A stretch of DNA of 64,000 nucleotides, from the NCBI RefSeq assembly GCF_026650985.1, contig NZ_CP086239.1:2108001-2172000 (forward strand), given 5' to 3'. Positions 53,337 to 60,985 of this stretch are shown here, piece after piece (positions within the stretch are counted from its first letter, which is position 1; each line of letters begins with the position of its first letter). The stretch comes from Clostridium estertheticum. Lineage in GTDB: Bacteria > Bacillota > Clostridia > Clostridiales > Clostridiaceae. Below the pieces are notes generated by a model. It had not been told where the DNA came from, did no database searches, and saw only the letters and a program-made list of their open reading frames with translations. A program made the translations under genes and the position numbers.

Positions 53337-53504
53337 ATGATAAAAAAGATTGTTTTTGTAATAATATCAGTAGGAGTTGGTTCGTTCGTAGACAATATAT
53401 TGGAAAAGACAGAGATAAACGTTTGGCTTGCTAGGGGCACTGGCGGTCTGGTTACTGTGATTATAGCGTTGCTTTTGTACTATTTATTGATAAAAAAATC
53501 TTAA
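53337..53504 (+). CDS. 55-aa small membrane protein
   Basis: Reads MIKKIVFVIISVGVGSFVDN, then ILEKTEINVWLARGTGGLVT and VIIALLLYYLLIKKS. It has two hydrophobic helices around a short polar turn with an RGTGG motif. A very strong ribosome site (AAGGGGGGAGAGC) precedes the ATG, which makes the gene convincing despite its size. It lies 29 nt after the lipoprotein gene. Confidence 0.7.
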   Translation: MIKKIVFVIISVGVGSFVDNILEKTEINVWLARGTGGLVTVIIALLLYYLLIKKS

Positions 53505-53518
53505 AGATATCAGTCTTA

Positions 53519-53545
53519 GTATTATAAAACCTTAAATCCACCTTA
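53519..53545 (-). pseudogene. Short PLD-helicase remnant
   Basis: ATTATAAAACCTTAAATC and the following CACCTTA match the intact gene near 23290-23315 (RFYNIKNK region). It is fused to the next remnant. Confidence 0.55.
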
Positions 53546-53734
53546 TTTAAACTCGACATTAACAACTTTTTTTGAGCCCTTAGGACGGCTAAAGCGCTTC
53601 ATGAATGCCCATGTAGCACGGCTTTCATCATATACGGCACCGTGAGGCATGTTTTTCATGAGTGTAAAGCAAACTCTTGCCTGGCCGTAAGGGGAGTTAT
53701 TGTATAAAAAAGTCTGGAAACGTTCGCCATTATG
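53543..53734 (-). pseudogene. C-terminal remnant of a polyhydroxybutyrate-depolymerase-like esterase
   Basis: The minus strand reads HNGERFQTFLYNNSPYGQAR, then VCFTLMKNMPHGAVYDESRA and TWAFMKRFSRPKGSKKVVNV, then EFK-stop: the end of LpqC/PHB-depolymerase-type alpha/beta hydrolases, with the catalytic His in MPHG. There is no start. GC content is clearly above the surroundings, so this piece came from another source or region. Confidence 0.6.
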
Positions 53735-53830
53735 ATTATTTAGATTTAACTTATTTGAGTTAAAAAGTTATATTTTATTATGCTTTTTAATATATATTAT
53801 AGAAAATAAATAAAATAGGCGGTGTATTAG

Positions 53831-54301
53831 GTGTCAGTAATCGAAATTAAGAAAGAAACTCCTAATAATATTAATGAATTAGTTAGAATGGCAGATGATA
53901 AAACTAATTGGAGAAAAAGACTTGAAGCAGTAAATGAGTTGAAAAATTGGAAATGTCAAAAATCGCGAGATGTATTAACAAGATTAGCAATGCACGATTT
54001 AGTATTTAAAGTTAAAGAGGAAGCTCTACGGGCAACTCAATCCTTAGGCATAACTAAGAATGGTAAACGTTTGAAACTCGGTAAACCCAAGGCTCATTTA
54101 ATTAAAGACATAAACAAAAAACTTTACAATGTAGATAATGAAATAAACGAAAGTTTTGAAATAACTAAGTTTAAAGAGAAATTTAAGCAACTTTATCCTG
54201 AACCATATGATGTATATGAGGGTGATAAAGGAAACAGTTTTGATGAATGGATTTTAAATGTTTTAAAAAATAAACCCAAAAGCAAGTCTACAGACAAATA
54301 A
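53831..54301 (+). CDS. HEAT-repeat-like protein
   Basis: 156 residues from GTG at 53831. Residues ~12-75 form helix pairs of HEAT type (NNINELVRMADDKTNWRKRL, EAVNELKNW, RDVLTRLAMHDLVFKVKEEA). The rest is basic and helical (KNGKRLKLGKPKAHLIKDIN) with an acidic end. HEAT repeats bind proteins or nucleic acids; no enzyme motif is present. A broken relative lies at 36101. The gene is followed by a good terminator. Its ribosome site is GGCGGTG, moderate. Confidence 0.7.
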   Translation: MSVIEIKKETPNNINELVRMADDKTNWRKRLEAVNELKNWKCQKSRDVLTRLAMHDLVFKVKEEALRATQSLGITKNGKRLKLGKPKAHLIKDINKKLYNVDNEINESFEITKFKEKFKQLYPEPYDVYEGDKGNSFDEWILNVLKNKPKSKSTDK

Positions 54302-54389
54302 TTATTATCTAGAATATTTAACATAAAAACATTTCATATATTTATATAACAACGTTGTATTAAATTTGAAGTTATTGTTTACAAATATT

Positions 54390-54431
54390 AAAAAGCATAC
54401 AACATAATAAAAATTATGTTATATGCTTTTC
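54390..54431 (+). terminator. Terminator of the HEAT-like gene
   Basis: AAAAGCATA(C)AACATAAT pairs with ATTATGTT(A)TATGCTTTT around a 4-5-nt loop, one mismatch. Confidence 0.85.
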
Positions 54432-54488
54432 CTGCTATTTATAACTCATATGATACATCTAATTATCTAACATTTTACCCGTAGAATG

Positions 54489-54524
54489 ATCCATCCCCTT
54501 CATATTCAAATATGTATGACTTAA
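54489..54524 (-). pseudogene. Short PLD-helicase remnant
   Basis: CCATCCCCTTCATATTCAAA then TATGTATGACTTA matches the segment encoding SYIFEYEGDGD in the intact PLD domain near 23230-23265. Confidence 0.7.
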
Positions 54525-54682
54525 TATTAATCAAAAATTGTTCAAGATTTGAATAGAAAAGTAACTGTACTTTCACTCATTAGATTGCCTTAAAATCTAA
54601 TACAATTTCAATATGGTTACAAATAAATAAAAGATATTCAATTGCAATTTAGCATGCTATAATAAAGATATGAGGTGATAAA

Positions 54683-55015
54683 ATGGATGAAAATAAAATA
54701 TTTGAATTTATGACCAAAATGTATTCAGAAATGCAAGAAGGGTTTAAAGATATAAAAACTGAGGTTAAAGAAAACACCAAAAGGCTTGATGCCATTGAGA
54801 ATGACGTAAAAAAATTAGGTGTAAGGATAGACGGAAAACTTATCCCTACCAGTGATGCTCTTTTGGATGGATATAAAGGTAATTCTGAACATATAACGAT
54901 TATTGATGATAAAATTGATAGGTTACAAATAGATGTGAATAGTATAATTATGAAAATGTCATATAATGATAGTAGAATTATAGAAATATCTAAAAACCTT
55001 AGAAAAGTTGAGTAA
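54683..55015 (+). CDS. Small coiled-coil protein of the cassette (copy F)
   Basis: 110 residues, closest to the copy at 24042 but without its extra DIKTEVK repeat and starting MDENKIFEFMTKMYSEMQEG. The ATG follows ATGAGGTGATAAA. The shared core DGYKGNSEHITIIDDKIDRLQ and end SKNLRKVE are unchanged. Here no Rpn gene is left upstream, and a helicase/Rpn linker repeat lies downstream at 56051. A strong terminator follows. Confidence 0.78.
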   Translation: MDENKIFEFMTKMYSEMQEGFKDIKTEVKENTKRLDAIENDVKKLGVRIDGKLIPTSDALLDGYKGNSEHITIIDDKIDRLQIDVNSIIMKMSYNDSRIIEISKNLRKVE

Positions 55016-55020
55016 TAAGA

Positions 55021-55046
55021 ACCTCTGGGAACCAGGGGCTTTTTTA
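55021..55046 (+). terminator. Terminator of the coiled-coil gene (copy F)
   Basis: CCTCTGG pairs with CCAGGGG around a 3-nt loop, followed by T6. Copies B and C keep only a mutated version. Confidence 0.75.
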
Positions 55047-55266
55047 TTTCCAACCAATCAAGCCCATACAATATAGAATTGTGTTTATTTAAATAAAGAT
55101 TTTTTATATAGATTGGGCTTATTAAATATATATTTACCAATTTTTATTTTTATCAACCCTCTATAAAAACAAATGCTTAATAAAATAGAAATTATAGCTA
55201 CAATCGGTATCATTAATATAGAATTATATAAATGGATTTACACTAAAATGCTTAAGGAGATTATTA

Positions 55267-55959
55267 ATGAAAAACAAATCTAAAATTGTGATATATTTGT
55301 TTATCTGTTGTTTATCTGTTGTAATTATTTCATATGTTAAATTTAGATTGATAAATTCAACAAATCCAGTTAGTAATGACCATATCTATAATTCTCAATA
55401 TAAACAACAAGAAAAAATGTTTAATGCTTTGAAACCTAAAAATGAATATATAATTTTCTTAGGAGATAGCTTAACCTCAAGAGGTAAGTGGATGCATCGT
55501 TTTCCTAATATAAAAGCCGTTAATAAAGGAATAGGAGGAAATACAACAACCGATGTTATAAACCGGTTAGATAAGATTATTATTTTAAATCCTAAGAAAA
55601 TATTTTTGATGGTAGGTGCTAATGATTTAACTAAAAATGTAAAAAAATCTACGACAATTAATAATTACGAAATGATTATAAAAACATTAAAAAATAAAAT
55701 TCCAAATACACAGATCTACATACAAAGTGTGTTGCCCATGAACAGTAAATTAATGAAAATTAACAATAAAGACATACTTATTTTGAATCAGGAAATTAAG
55801 AATTTAGCTGACAAATATAAAATTTATTATATTGATATTAATTCTTATCTTATAGAAGATAATCAATTACCAACAAGATACAGTGTTGATGGTATTCATC
55901 TTAATGACAAGGCTTATGAAGTATGGGTCAATATAATAAAAAAGTATATTAATTCGTGA
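55267..55959 (+). CDS. Membrane-anchored or secreted SGNH/GDSL hydrolase
   Basis: 230 residues. The N-terminal hydrophobic helix (IVIYLFICCLSVVIISYV, ~6-23) has no lipobox, so it is a signal anchor or signal peptide. The SGNH blocks follow: Ser in IIFLGDSLTSRGKW (~66), Gly in NKGIGGNTTTDV, Asn in MVGANDLTKN, and the Asp-x-x-His in SVDGIHLNDKAYEVW near the end. It probably removes acetyl or acyl groups from cell-wall polymers or lipids. ATG after AAGGAGATTATTA. Helicase DNA begins 6 nt after its stop. Confidence 0.87.
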   Translation: MKNKSKIVIYLFICCLSVVIISYVKFRLINSTNPVSNDHIYNSQYKQQEKMFNALKPKNEYIIFLGDSLTSRGKWMHRFPNIKAVNKGIGGNTTTDVINRLDKIIILNPKKIFLMVGANDLTKNVKKSTTINNYEMIIKTLKNKIPNTQIYIQSVLPMNSKLMKINNKDILILNQEIKNLADKYKIYYIDINSYLIEDNQLPTRYSVDGIHLNDKAYEVWVNIIKKYINS

Positions 55960-55965
55960 TGACTT

Positions 55966-56050
55966 AATCATAATCTAGCGTGGCCCCTTTAAATTGAATG
56001 GAATCACTAGTTATTATATCTTTAGTAACAATATCACCTTTATCCTTCAT
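55966..56050 (-). pseudogene. N-terminal remnant of the PLD-helicase (copy F)
   Basis: Encodes the first ~28 codons (MKDKGDIVTKDIITSDSIQF, then KGATLDYD) and stops matching at the SGNH gene end. The usual upstream repeat follows to about 56410. Confidence 0.85.
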
Positions 56051-56410
56051 ACTTCACTAATGCCTCCCTTATATAATTAAGCAACAACTAATATTTTCAA
56101 TCAAATATACGCTATACCAAATCATTTACTAATATGGCACTATCTACATTTTATAACTTGTTGATTTAAAGACACCCCTTTCACACTGAGGTGGAATAAA
56201 ACTTTTTAAATTTAATTAGATTTCATAGCATTTTTAACTTAAATTCAACTTAAATTTAACTTCCTACACTTCAGTGATTTCAGTCAGTTATTAGCAATTA
56301 ATATTATTTACTTAATTAAAATCTTATTAAATTCTTATTAAATTCTTATAAGATTTTATACTATTCTAATCTAAATTTTGACAACAGTTTATTTAAACAA
56401 ATTCTATATT
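56051..56410. repeat. Helicase-Rpn linker repeat (copy F)
   Basis: Matches 32776-33120 with small duplications (ACTTAAATTCAACTTAAATT; TTATTAAATTC twice). It breaks off before the Rpn promoter. The following ~80 nt to the TetR gene show nothing. Confidence 0.75.
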
Positions 56411-56492
56411 AGTAGATTCTAGAATTTAGAATATTAAATTGAAATATTTCATTTTATCATATCGAATAAATAAAAAAGCATATGTGCGATTA

Positions 56493-57056
56493 TCAATTAC
56501 CAATTGATCTTCCAGCAATATATAAAATTAATTTTGCTTCTTCTTCCGGTGACTTCAAGCAATCTGAGAGAATCCATTCTTTAATAAGTCTTACTGCTCC
56601 ATACTGAACATATGAAGCAATCGCCTTCTTTTCCTCCAAATCCAGGTTTTCTGGTAAGTGTTTAATCACCATATGATCAAACTGCGGTAGTGAGATTGTG
56701 ATGTGGGTGATTAGGTCATAATTATCTAAATCTAATACAAGTTTTGCAAATTCAAGATTGTCTTTCATGTATTGTAGAACCCGAGTCAGACATTCATCGA
56801 TATTTTTGCCTGCTGCAATATCATTTATAACGGTAAATGAAGTGTTTTGTATGTACGTCTCAGCAATTTCATTTAATACATCATATTGACTTCCATAGTG
56901 ATTATAGAATGTAGTACGATTAATTCCTGCAACTTGGCATAATTCCCGTATGGATATTTTATTAATATTACGTGTCTTTAACATTTTTAATAAAGCCTCA
57001 CGAATCAAGCGTTTTGTTAACATAACCCTCTGGTTGACATTATTTTTTTCTAACAT
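56493..57056 (-). CDS. TetR/AcrR-family regulator
   Basis: 187 residues with the N-terminal helix-turn-helix (ISIRELCQVAGINRTTFYNHYGSQYDVLNEI, ~34-64) and a C-terminal ligand domain with a TetR_C-like ending (YGAVRLIKEWILSDCLKSPEEEAKLI). It is divergent from the TIM-barrel gene with ~110 nt between, so it probably represses that gene. The intergenic region has an ACATCTGT/ACAGATGT pair (about 57088-57118), a likely operator. Confidence 0.85.
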   Translation of the reverse strand: MLEKNNVNQRVMLTKRLIREALLKMLKTRNINKISIRELCQVAGINRTTFYNHYGSQYDVLNEIAETYIQNTSFTVINDIAAGKNIDECLTRVLQYMKDNLEFAKLVLDLDNYDLITHITISLPQFDHMVIKHLPENLDLEEKKAIASYVQYGAVRLIKEWILSDCLKSPEEEAKLILYIAGRSIGN

Positions 57057-57087
57057 AGATCCTCCATTGTATTCGACATTTTCAAAA

Positions 57088-57118
57088 CATCTGTCGGTTG
57101 CAAAATAAACAGATGTTG
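57088..57118. promoter_or_regulatory. Probable TetR-type operator
   Basis: ACATCTGT and ACAGATGT form an inverted repeat around a 15-nt centre in the divergent promoter region. TetR-family regulators bind such sites. Confidence 0.5.
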
Positions 57119-57169
57119 ATATTATTATAACGTAGTAATGAAATAAATCAATGAAAAGGAGATGTGAAA

Positions 57170-58234
57170 ATGAAAAAAAATACGAAAAAAATATTAGCAG
57201 TAATCATTGTGTGCATTATGTTCGTGATAATACTTATTGCTGGTTATGAAATCAAAGAAAATGTCCGAATTAATAAAATTGTGAAATCACACAAAACGGA
57301 GCAAAACGCAAAACAAAACGATGTTGTAAGAAGCAATGATAAGAATAATTCTGAACATATTACGACTGCAGTTCAACAGATTATGATAGGAACAATGTGT
57401 AGTAATTATGATAATGCTTTACAGACATTACTTGATATCAAAAACGCAGGTTATGAATCTATCGAATTAAATGATTTTATGATTCACAAGTCTTCTATGC
57501 TTGTAAAACTAATGACAAAGTTCTCAGGAATGCCTATTGGCAATGGTGGCAAGCTTGATTGGCCAAAGCTAATTAAAGAAAGTGGACTAAAGGTCATAAG
57601 TTTACACAGTGATCTGGGGAGCATTGAGAATGATCCAAAAGCGATAGCCGATGAAGCGAAAAATTTTGGGACAAATACTGTAGTTATTACTGGTATGTAC
57701 AAATTTGATTATAATAGTTTAGATGACGTGGAAAAACTTTCCAAACATCTGAATCAGGCTGGAAAAGCTCTTTCGAAAGAAGGAATACGTCTTTTGTATC
57801 ATAATCATAATTGTGAACTGCAAAAGGTAACCTCTGAAAAAACAGCTTACGACGTTTTAATTGAGGAAACAGATCCTGCATATGTCAATTTCGAGTTTGA
57901 TAGTTACTGGATGACCGATGGCGGTGCTAATGTTCCAGCTTTAATGAAAAAACTTGGTAGCCGAATGAAACTATGGCACATAAATGACCGCGGTTGTACC
58001 AAATCAGGTCCTTATATGACACCAATACTAGAAGAAAATGCTACTGAATTAGGACATGGAAATATGGATCTGGATACACTCTCAGCAATTGCTATAAAAA
58101 ACGGAGTAGAAGGGGTTATATTAGAAACTCATAAAAATTGGGTAGATAAAGATCCAATTAAGAGTCTCCAGGTTAGTGCAAAATACATGCAGGAGAAGTT
58201 TGGTGACAAAAAAAGTCGAAATACAGGAAGATAA
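57170..58234 (+). CDS. Membrane-anchored sugar phosphate isomerase/epimerase-like TIM barrel
   Basis: 354 residues from the ATG at 57170 (AAAGGAGA is 7 nt upstream; a GTG two codons earlier is too close). A signal anchor (ILAVIIVCIMFVIILIAGY, ~7-25) and a charged linker precede an AP-endonuclease-2-type barrel (~70-340): LLDIKNAGYESIEL, GLKVISLHSDLG, LLYHNHNCEL (metal His), VNFEFDSYWMTDGG (Glu/Asp), MKLWHINDRG (His) and GVILETHKNW. Relatives isomerise or oxidise sugars. The export or anchoring is unusual for this fold and suggests work on outside sugars. The TetR gene upstream probably controls it. Confidence 0.82.
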   Translation: MKKNTKKILAVIIVCIMFVIILIAGYEIKENVRINKIVKSHKTEQNAKQNDVVRSNDKNNSEHITTAVQQIMIGTMCSNYDNALQTLLDIKNAGYESIELNDFMIHKSSMLVKLMTKFSGMPIGNGGKLDWPKLIKESGLKVISLHSDLGSIENDPKAIADEAKNFGTNTVVITGMYKFDYNSLDDVEKLSKHLNQAGKALSKEGIRLLYHNHNCELQKVTSEKTAYDVLIEETDPAYVNFEFDSYWMTDGGANVPALMKKLGSRMKLWHINDRGCTKSGPYMTPILEENATELGHGNMDLDTLSAIAIKNGVEGVILETHKNWVDKDPIKSLQVSAKYMQEKFGDKKSRNTGR

Positions 58235-58272
58235 TGCTATCGAACCATTTTCAGAAAATGATGATTAAATTG

Positions 58273-58307
58273 AAAGAGTTCACATAGACGACATGTGAAC
58301 TCTTTTT
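58273..58307. terminator. Terminator between convergent genes
   Basis: AAAGAGTTCACAT pairs with ATGTGAACTCTTT, followed by T5 on the plus strand. It serves the TIM-barrel gene and possibly the lipoprotein gene on the other strand. Confidence 0.88.
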
Positions 58308-58341
58308 ATGCTTTCAACCACAAATTTCGATTACCTCTTTA

Positions 58342-58986
58342 TTAACCATGGTATCTTCCTGTTCTTGAATTTACTCCAACATAAGCAAACAATTTTCCGT
58401 TATTCATAATGTATGCTTGGTATTCATCACCTCCTACATACTTATAGCTAACAATCTTATTTCCATATTGATTGTACACAGCTTTTTCAAATACAGCTTT
58501 CCAGTCACTCTGAATTGGTGCATTTAAAGTTATATATCTAGCAAAAGCAGGTATATTCCCTTTAATACCTTTGTCAGACAAATACTGCTTATACATACTT
58601 TCCATATTAACCCTATTTAATAATGTTGTATCCCATATAATTTTTTGTGCTTCAGTTTTACTTCCTTGACCGCTTACAATGTAAGCTTTAGTTTTTGCAG
58701 AAATATCAGCATAATTTATAGTATCAACTTTGCTAGGTTTTACAGCTGTGCTTACTGGTGTACTTTTCTTTGTTGATGTACTTTGGGTCGGTATAGTGTT
58801 TTTGGCAACAGAAGGTACTGTAGTACTAGTACCTTTTGATTTAGATTGTTGTGGGTTAGTTTGTGGTTTTGTAGCAGTTTGTGCCATTTTAGTAGTAGAG
58901 ACTGGTTGCACAACTTGCTTACTTCCACACCCTGCCATAAGAATACTTAAAAATACTAATGAAAATGCTATTAATTTTTTATTCAT
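58342..58986 (-). CDS. Putative lipoprotein with Thr/Ser/Pro-rich linker
   Basis: 214 residues from the ATG at 58986; AAAGGAAGCA lies upstream, and the longer frame has no ribosome site. The signal peptide MNKKLIAFSLVFLSILMAGC ends in a clear lipobox (LMAGC). A ~70-aa linker rich in Thr, Ser, Gln and Pro (TTKMAQTATKPQTNPQQSKS) follows, then a compact C-terminal domain (DISAKTKAYIVSGQGSKTE...YVGGDEYQAYIMNNGK). No family recognised. Its upstream 65 nt recur at 52687-52750. Confidence 0.75.
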   Translation of the reverse strand: MNKKLIAFSLVFLSILMAGCGSKQVVQPVSTTKMAQTATKPQTNPQQSKSKGTSTTVPSVAKNTIPTQSTSTKKSTPVSTAVKPSKVDTINYADISAKTKAYIVSGQGSKTEAQKIIWDTTLLNRVNMESMYKQYLSDKGIKGNIPAFARYITLNAPIQSDWKAVFEKAVYNQYGNKIVSYKYVGGDEYQAYIMNNGKLFAYVGVNSRTGRYHG

Positions 58987-59060
58987 TACATTGCTTCCTT
59001 TCAAAAATATAATTGAACAATATATACAATATTACTAAGCTATTCTATTTGCTACATATC

Positions 59061-59094
59061 AAGTACCCCCATATCATTAGATATGGGGGTACTT
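59061..59094 (-). terminator. 15-bp perfect hairpin
   Basis: AAGTACCCCCATATC and GATATGGGGGTACTT pair perfectly around a 4-nt loop. It lies between the CPBP protease gene's end and the lipoprotein promoter and most likely ends the protease transcript, though no long T-run follows. Confidence 0.65.
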
Positions 59095-59167
59095 GAGACG
59101 AAATATAGGAGTATTATGTCTTATATTTCACCTTACTACGGAGTTTTCTCATACTCATTATGTTTGA

Positions 59168-59812
59168 TTAAATAAGTAAAAGAATAAATGTCCCAATGAC
59201 ATTTGCTAAAAAATGTGAAATAGTGCATGAGTAAATATTTTTAGTTTTTTGATAAATCACACCATAAATAATATTATCTATAAAAATAAAAAACGAGATA
59301 TAAATAAGACCTAAAATAGGGACAGCCGAAAAATTTCCTATGGCAAAAAATAATGAAGTAATGATGATAGCCCAAATTGGTTTTGTAGTATTGCAAAGCT
59401 TAGCCTGGAAAAACCCTCTAAATGCTATTTCCTCAACAAATGCTAAAATCAATAATTTAGGTATCTGTAAAAACAAGTTACCAAATGATAACATCGGTTT
59501 TGTGTCTGAAGCATATAAGTAGACCTCTGGTAGGACAAATTTAAACAAACTAATTGATACAATACCCGAAACAACAGGAATCAAAATTAACCACCAATAT
59601 TTTTTTATATCAGATAAAATATTTTTTGGAATAAAACCGATGTCTTCCATTTTCCTTTTGTTCCTTTTGCTTTCAATAAATAAATACAATATTGAAAAAA
59701 GAATAGTTAATTTTAAGCCAACAACATTGGTCAAACCTACACTTGTCAAGCATAGAAATCCAAAAATTACAATTGGAATATAAGTTTTCAATAATTCATT
59801 TTCATTTCTCAT
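59168..59812 (-). CDS. CPBP-family intramembrane glutamic protease
   Basis: 214 residues with about six or seven membrane helices. The CPBP/Abi motifs are present: FVEEIAFRGFFQAKL (EExxxR, ~117-131), FFAIGNF, and SHFLANVIGTF (HxxxN, near 197). These enzymes cleave within membranes and in Gram-positives often serve bacteriocin immunity or peptide processing. It stands alone, so the substrate is not known. Confidence 0.85.
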   Translation of the reverse strand: MRNENELLKTYIPIVIFGFLCLTSVGLTNVVGLKLTILFSILYLFIESKRNKRKMEDIGFIPKNILSDIKKYWWLILIPVVSGIVSISLFKFVLPEVYLYASDTKPMLSFGNLFLQIPKLLILAFVEEIAFRGFFQAKLCNTTKPIWAIIITSLFFAIGNFSAVPILGLIYISFFIFIDNIIYGVIYQKTKNIYSCTISHFLANVIGTFILLLI

Positions 59813-60242
59813 TCAAATACTCCTTTTCACATTATTTATAATATTTACTTTGCCATATTTTACAATCCCGACTAATAATATATATATATAATTATACCAT
59901 AATTTCCATAAATTAAGTATAATTAAAATTCTTTTTAAATGAGCAATAACCTCAAAGTGAAGGTAGCTCAATTGAGTTACCTTCGCATTGGTGCTATTGC
60001 GTGTTCTTTAATCTTTGTAAATATAATATATATTTACGTTCTTATATAGAATTTAATGTATAATCATATAAATATTTCATTAATAATCACTCCCTCAAAT
60101 TTGTTTCAAAACAAAAAAATCTTCTTACCCAATTCTATATTCTGTGATAAAAAATTGATTTTTGTCTGTAAATTTACTATACTACTTATATTATTGTTTA
60201 ATTTATTTTAAATAATATTTAATTAAAGAGGGGGTACAAAAG
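59813..60242. other. Non-coding gap with a large imperfect palindrome
   Basis: 430 nt. 59943-60000 is a palindrome with a perfect core (GAAGGTA, CTCAATTGAG, TACCTTC with single mismatches between) and outer GCAATA/TATTGC arms. The rest is AT-rich upstream DNA of the next gene. Confidence 0.55.
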
Positions 60243-60521
60243 ATGAGTAATTTTGATGAATATATCATAATTGATAAGAAAGAATTAAAAAAATGGAGAA
60301 TCATTGGTGTAATTGTATACATGATTTGGTTTTTCTTTGGTGGAGAAATAATAGAAAGTATAGGTTTTTCTATTGAAGGGATTGGTTTTATAATATATGT
60401 TATTTCATATTACATTCCTTATTTCTTTTTAGAACGTATATTATATAGACCAACCTTCTTTGAAAAAATTTATGGTGTAAAATGGAGTAAAGAATCAGAG
60501 GCTCGTATTCATAGCAAATAG
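60243..60521 (+). CDS. Small two-span membrane protein
   Basis: 92 residues: a charged start (MSNFDEYIIIDKKELKKW), membrane helices at ~20-42 (IIGVIVYMIWFFFGGEII) and ~48-68 (IGFIIYVISYYIPYFFLE), and a basic end. AGAGGGGGTACAAAAG is a strong ribosome site. No family recognised. A strong terminator follows. Confidence 0.7.
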   Translation: MSNFDEYIIIDKKELKKWRIIGVIVYMIWFFFGGEIIESIGFSIEGIGFIIYVISYYIPYFFLERILYRPTFFEKIYGVKWSKESEARIHSK

Positions 60522-60569
60522 ATATTCTTGATTTAGAAAAAGTTGATGATATAAAAAAATACTTATAGG

Positions 60570-60622
60570 AAAACAAGTGAAACAGATCCGATGAGATTCT
60601 TATCTGTTTCACTTGTTTTTTT
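60570..60622 (+). terminator. Strong intrinsic terminator
   Basis: AAAACAAGTGAAACAGAT pairs perfectly with ATCTGTTTCACTTGTTTT (18 bp) and ends in T7. Confidence 0.9.
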
Positions 60623-60985
60623 GTAGGTAACTTAAAATTAAAACATTAAAAATTTTAGGTTACATTGCTTTCTTATTCTACTAATTATTTCTTTAGCTTT
60701 ATTTGTTTGACCTTTTATTTTTTGAATTATAACATCGCTCTCACCATCATCAATGGTTTTCTTAATAGTGCATTAGTTTATAGAGGCTATTATCTGTCTT
60801 TTTCAATGTATCATTTAACTATGGTCTTATGCTACACGAGTAGTACACATAACACGGATAACCATGTGCTACTATTAGGGAACGAGCCAACCCTTATCTA
60901 TTGATCCAGTTAATCTAACTTCATATACAATATTATAATCACAAAGAGCAAATGCATCTTTTCGGATTTTTTTCAAATACTTATC
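60623..60985. other. Gap with helicase remnant
   Basis: About 360 nt. 60877-60960 is helicase-derived. An imperfect GTAGTACACAT/ATGTGCTAC hairpin lies at about 60838-60872. No intact gene. Confidence 0.5.
60877..60960 (-). pseudogene. PLD-helicase remnant (copy G)
   Basis: Matches the intact gene near 22425-22505 (VPFRYYG to FALCDYNIVYEV region, VRLKGAIDKG) with several changes. It is the rightmost trace of the repeated cassette. Confidence 0.75.

Larger units (their letters stand above)
54302..54682. other. Gap with terminator, helicase remnant and promoter
   Basis: 380 nt with the terminator at 54390-54431, a helicase remnant at 54489-54524, and the conserved promoter block of the coiled-coil gene at 54628-54682. 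Confidence 0.6.

Noticed and set aside
54649-55140. A 163-codon minus-strand frame
   Set aside because: Complement of the coiled-coil gene at 54683, which has a conserved promoter, ribosome site and paralogues.
60660-60904. A 79-codon plus-strand frame
   Set aside because: No ribosome site, unusual composition, and it runs into a helicase remnant.
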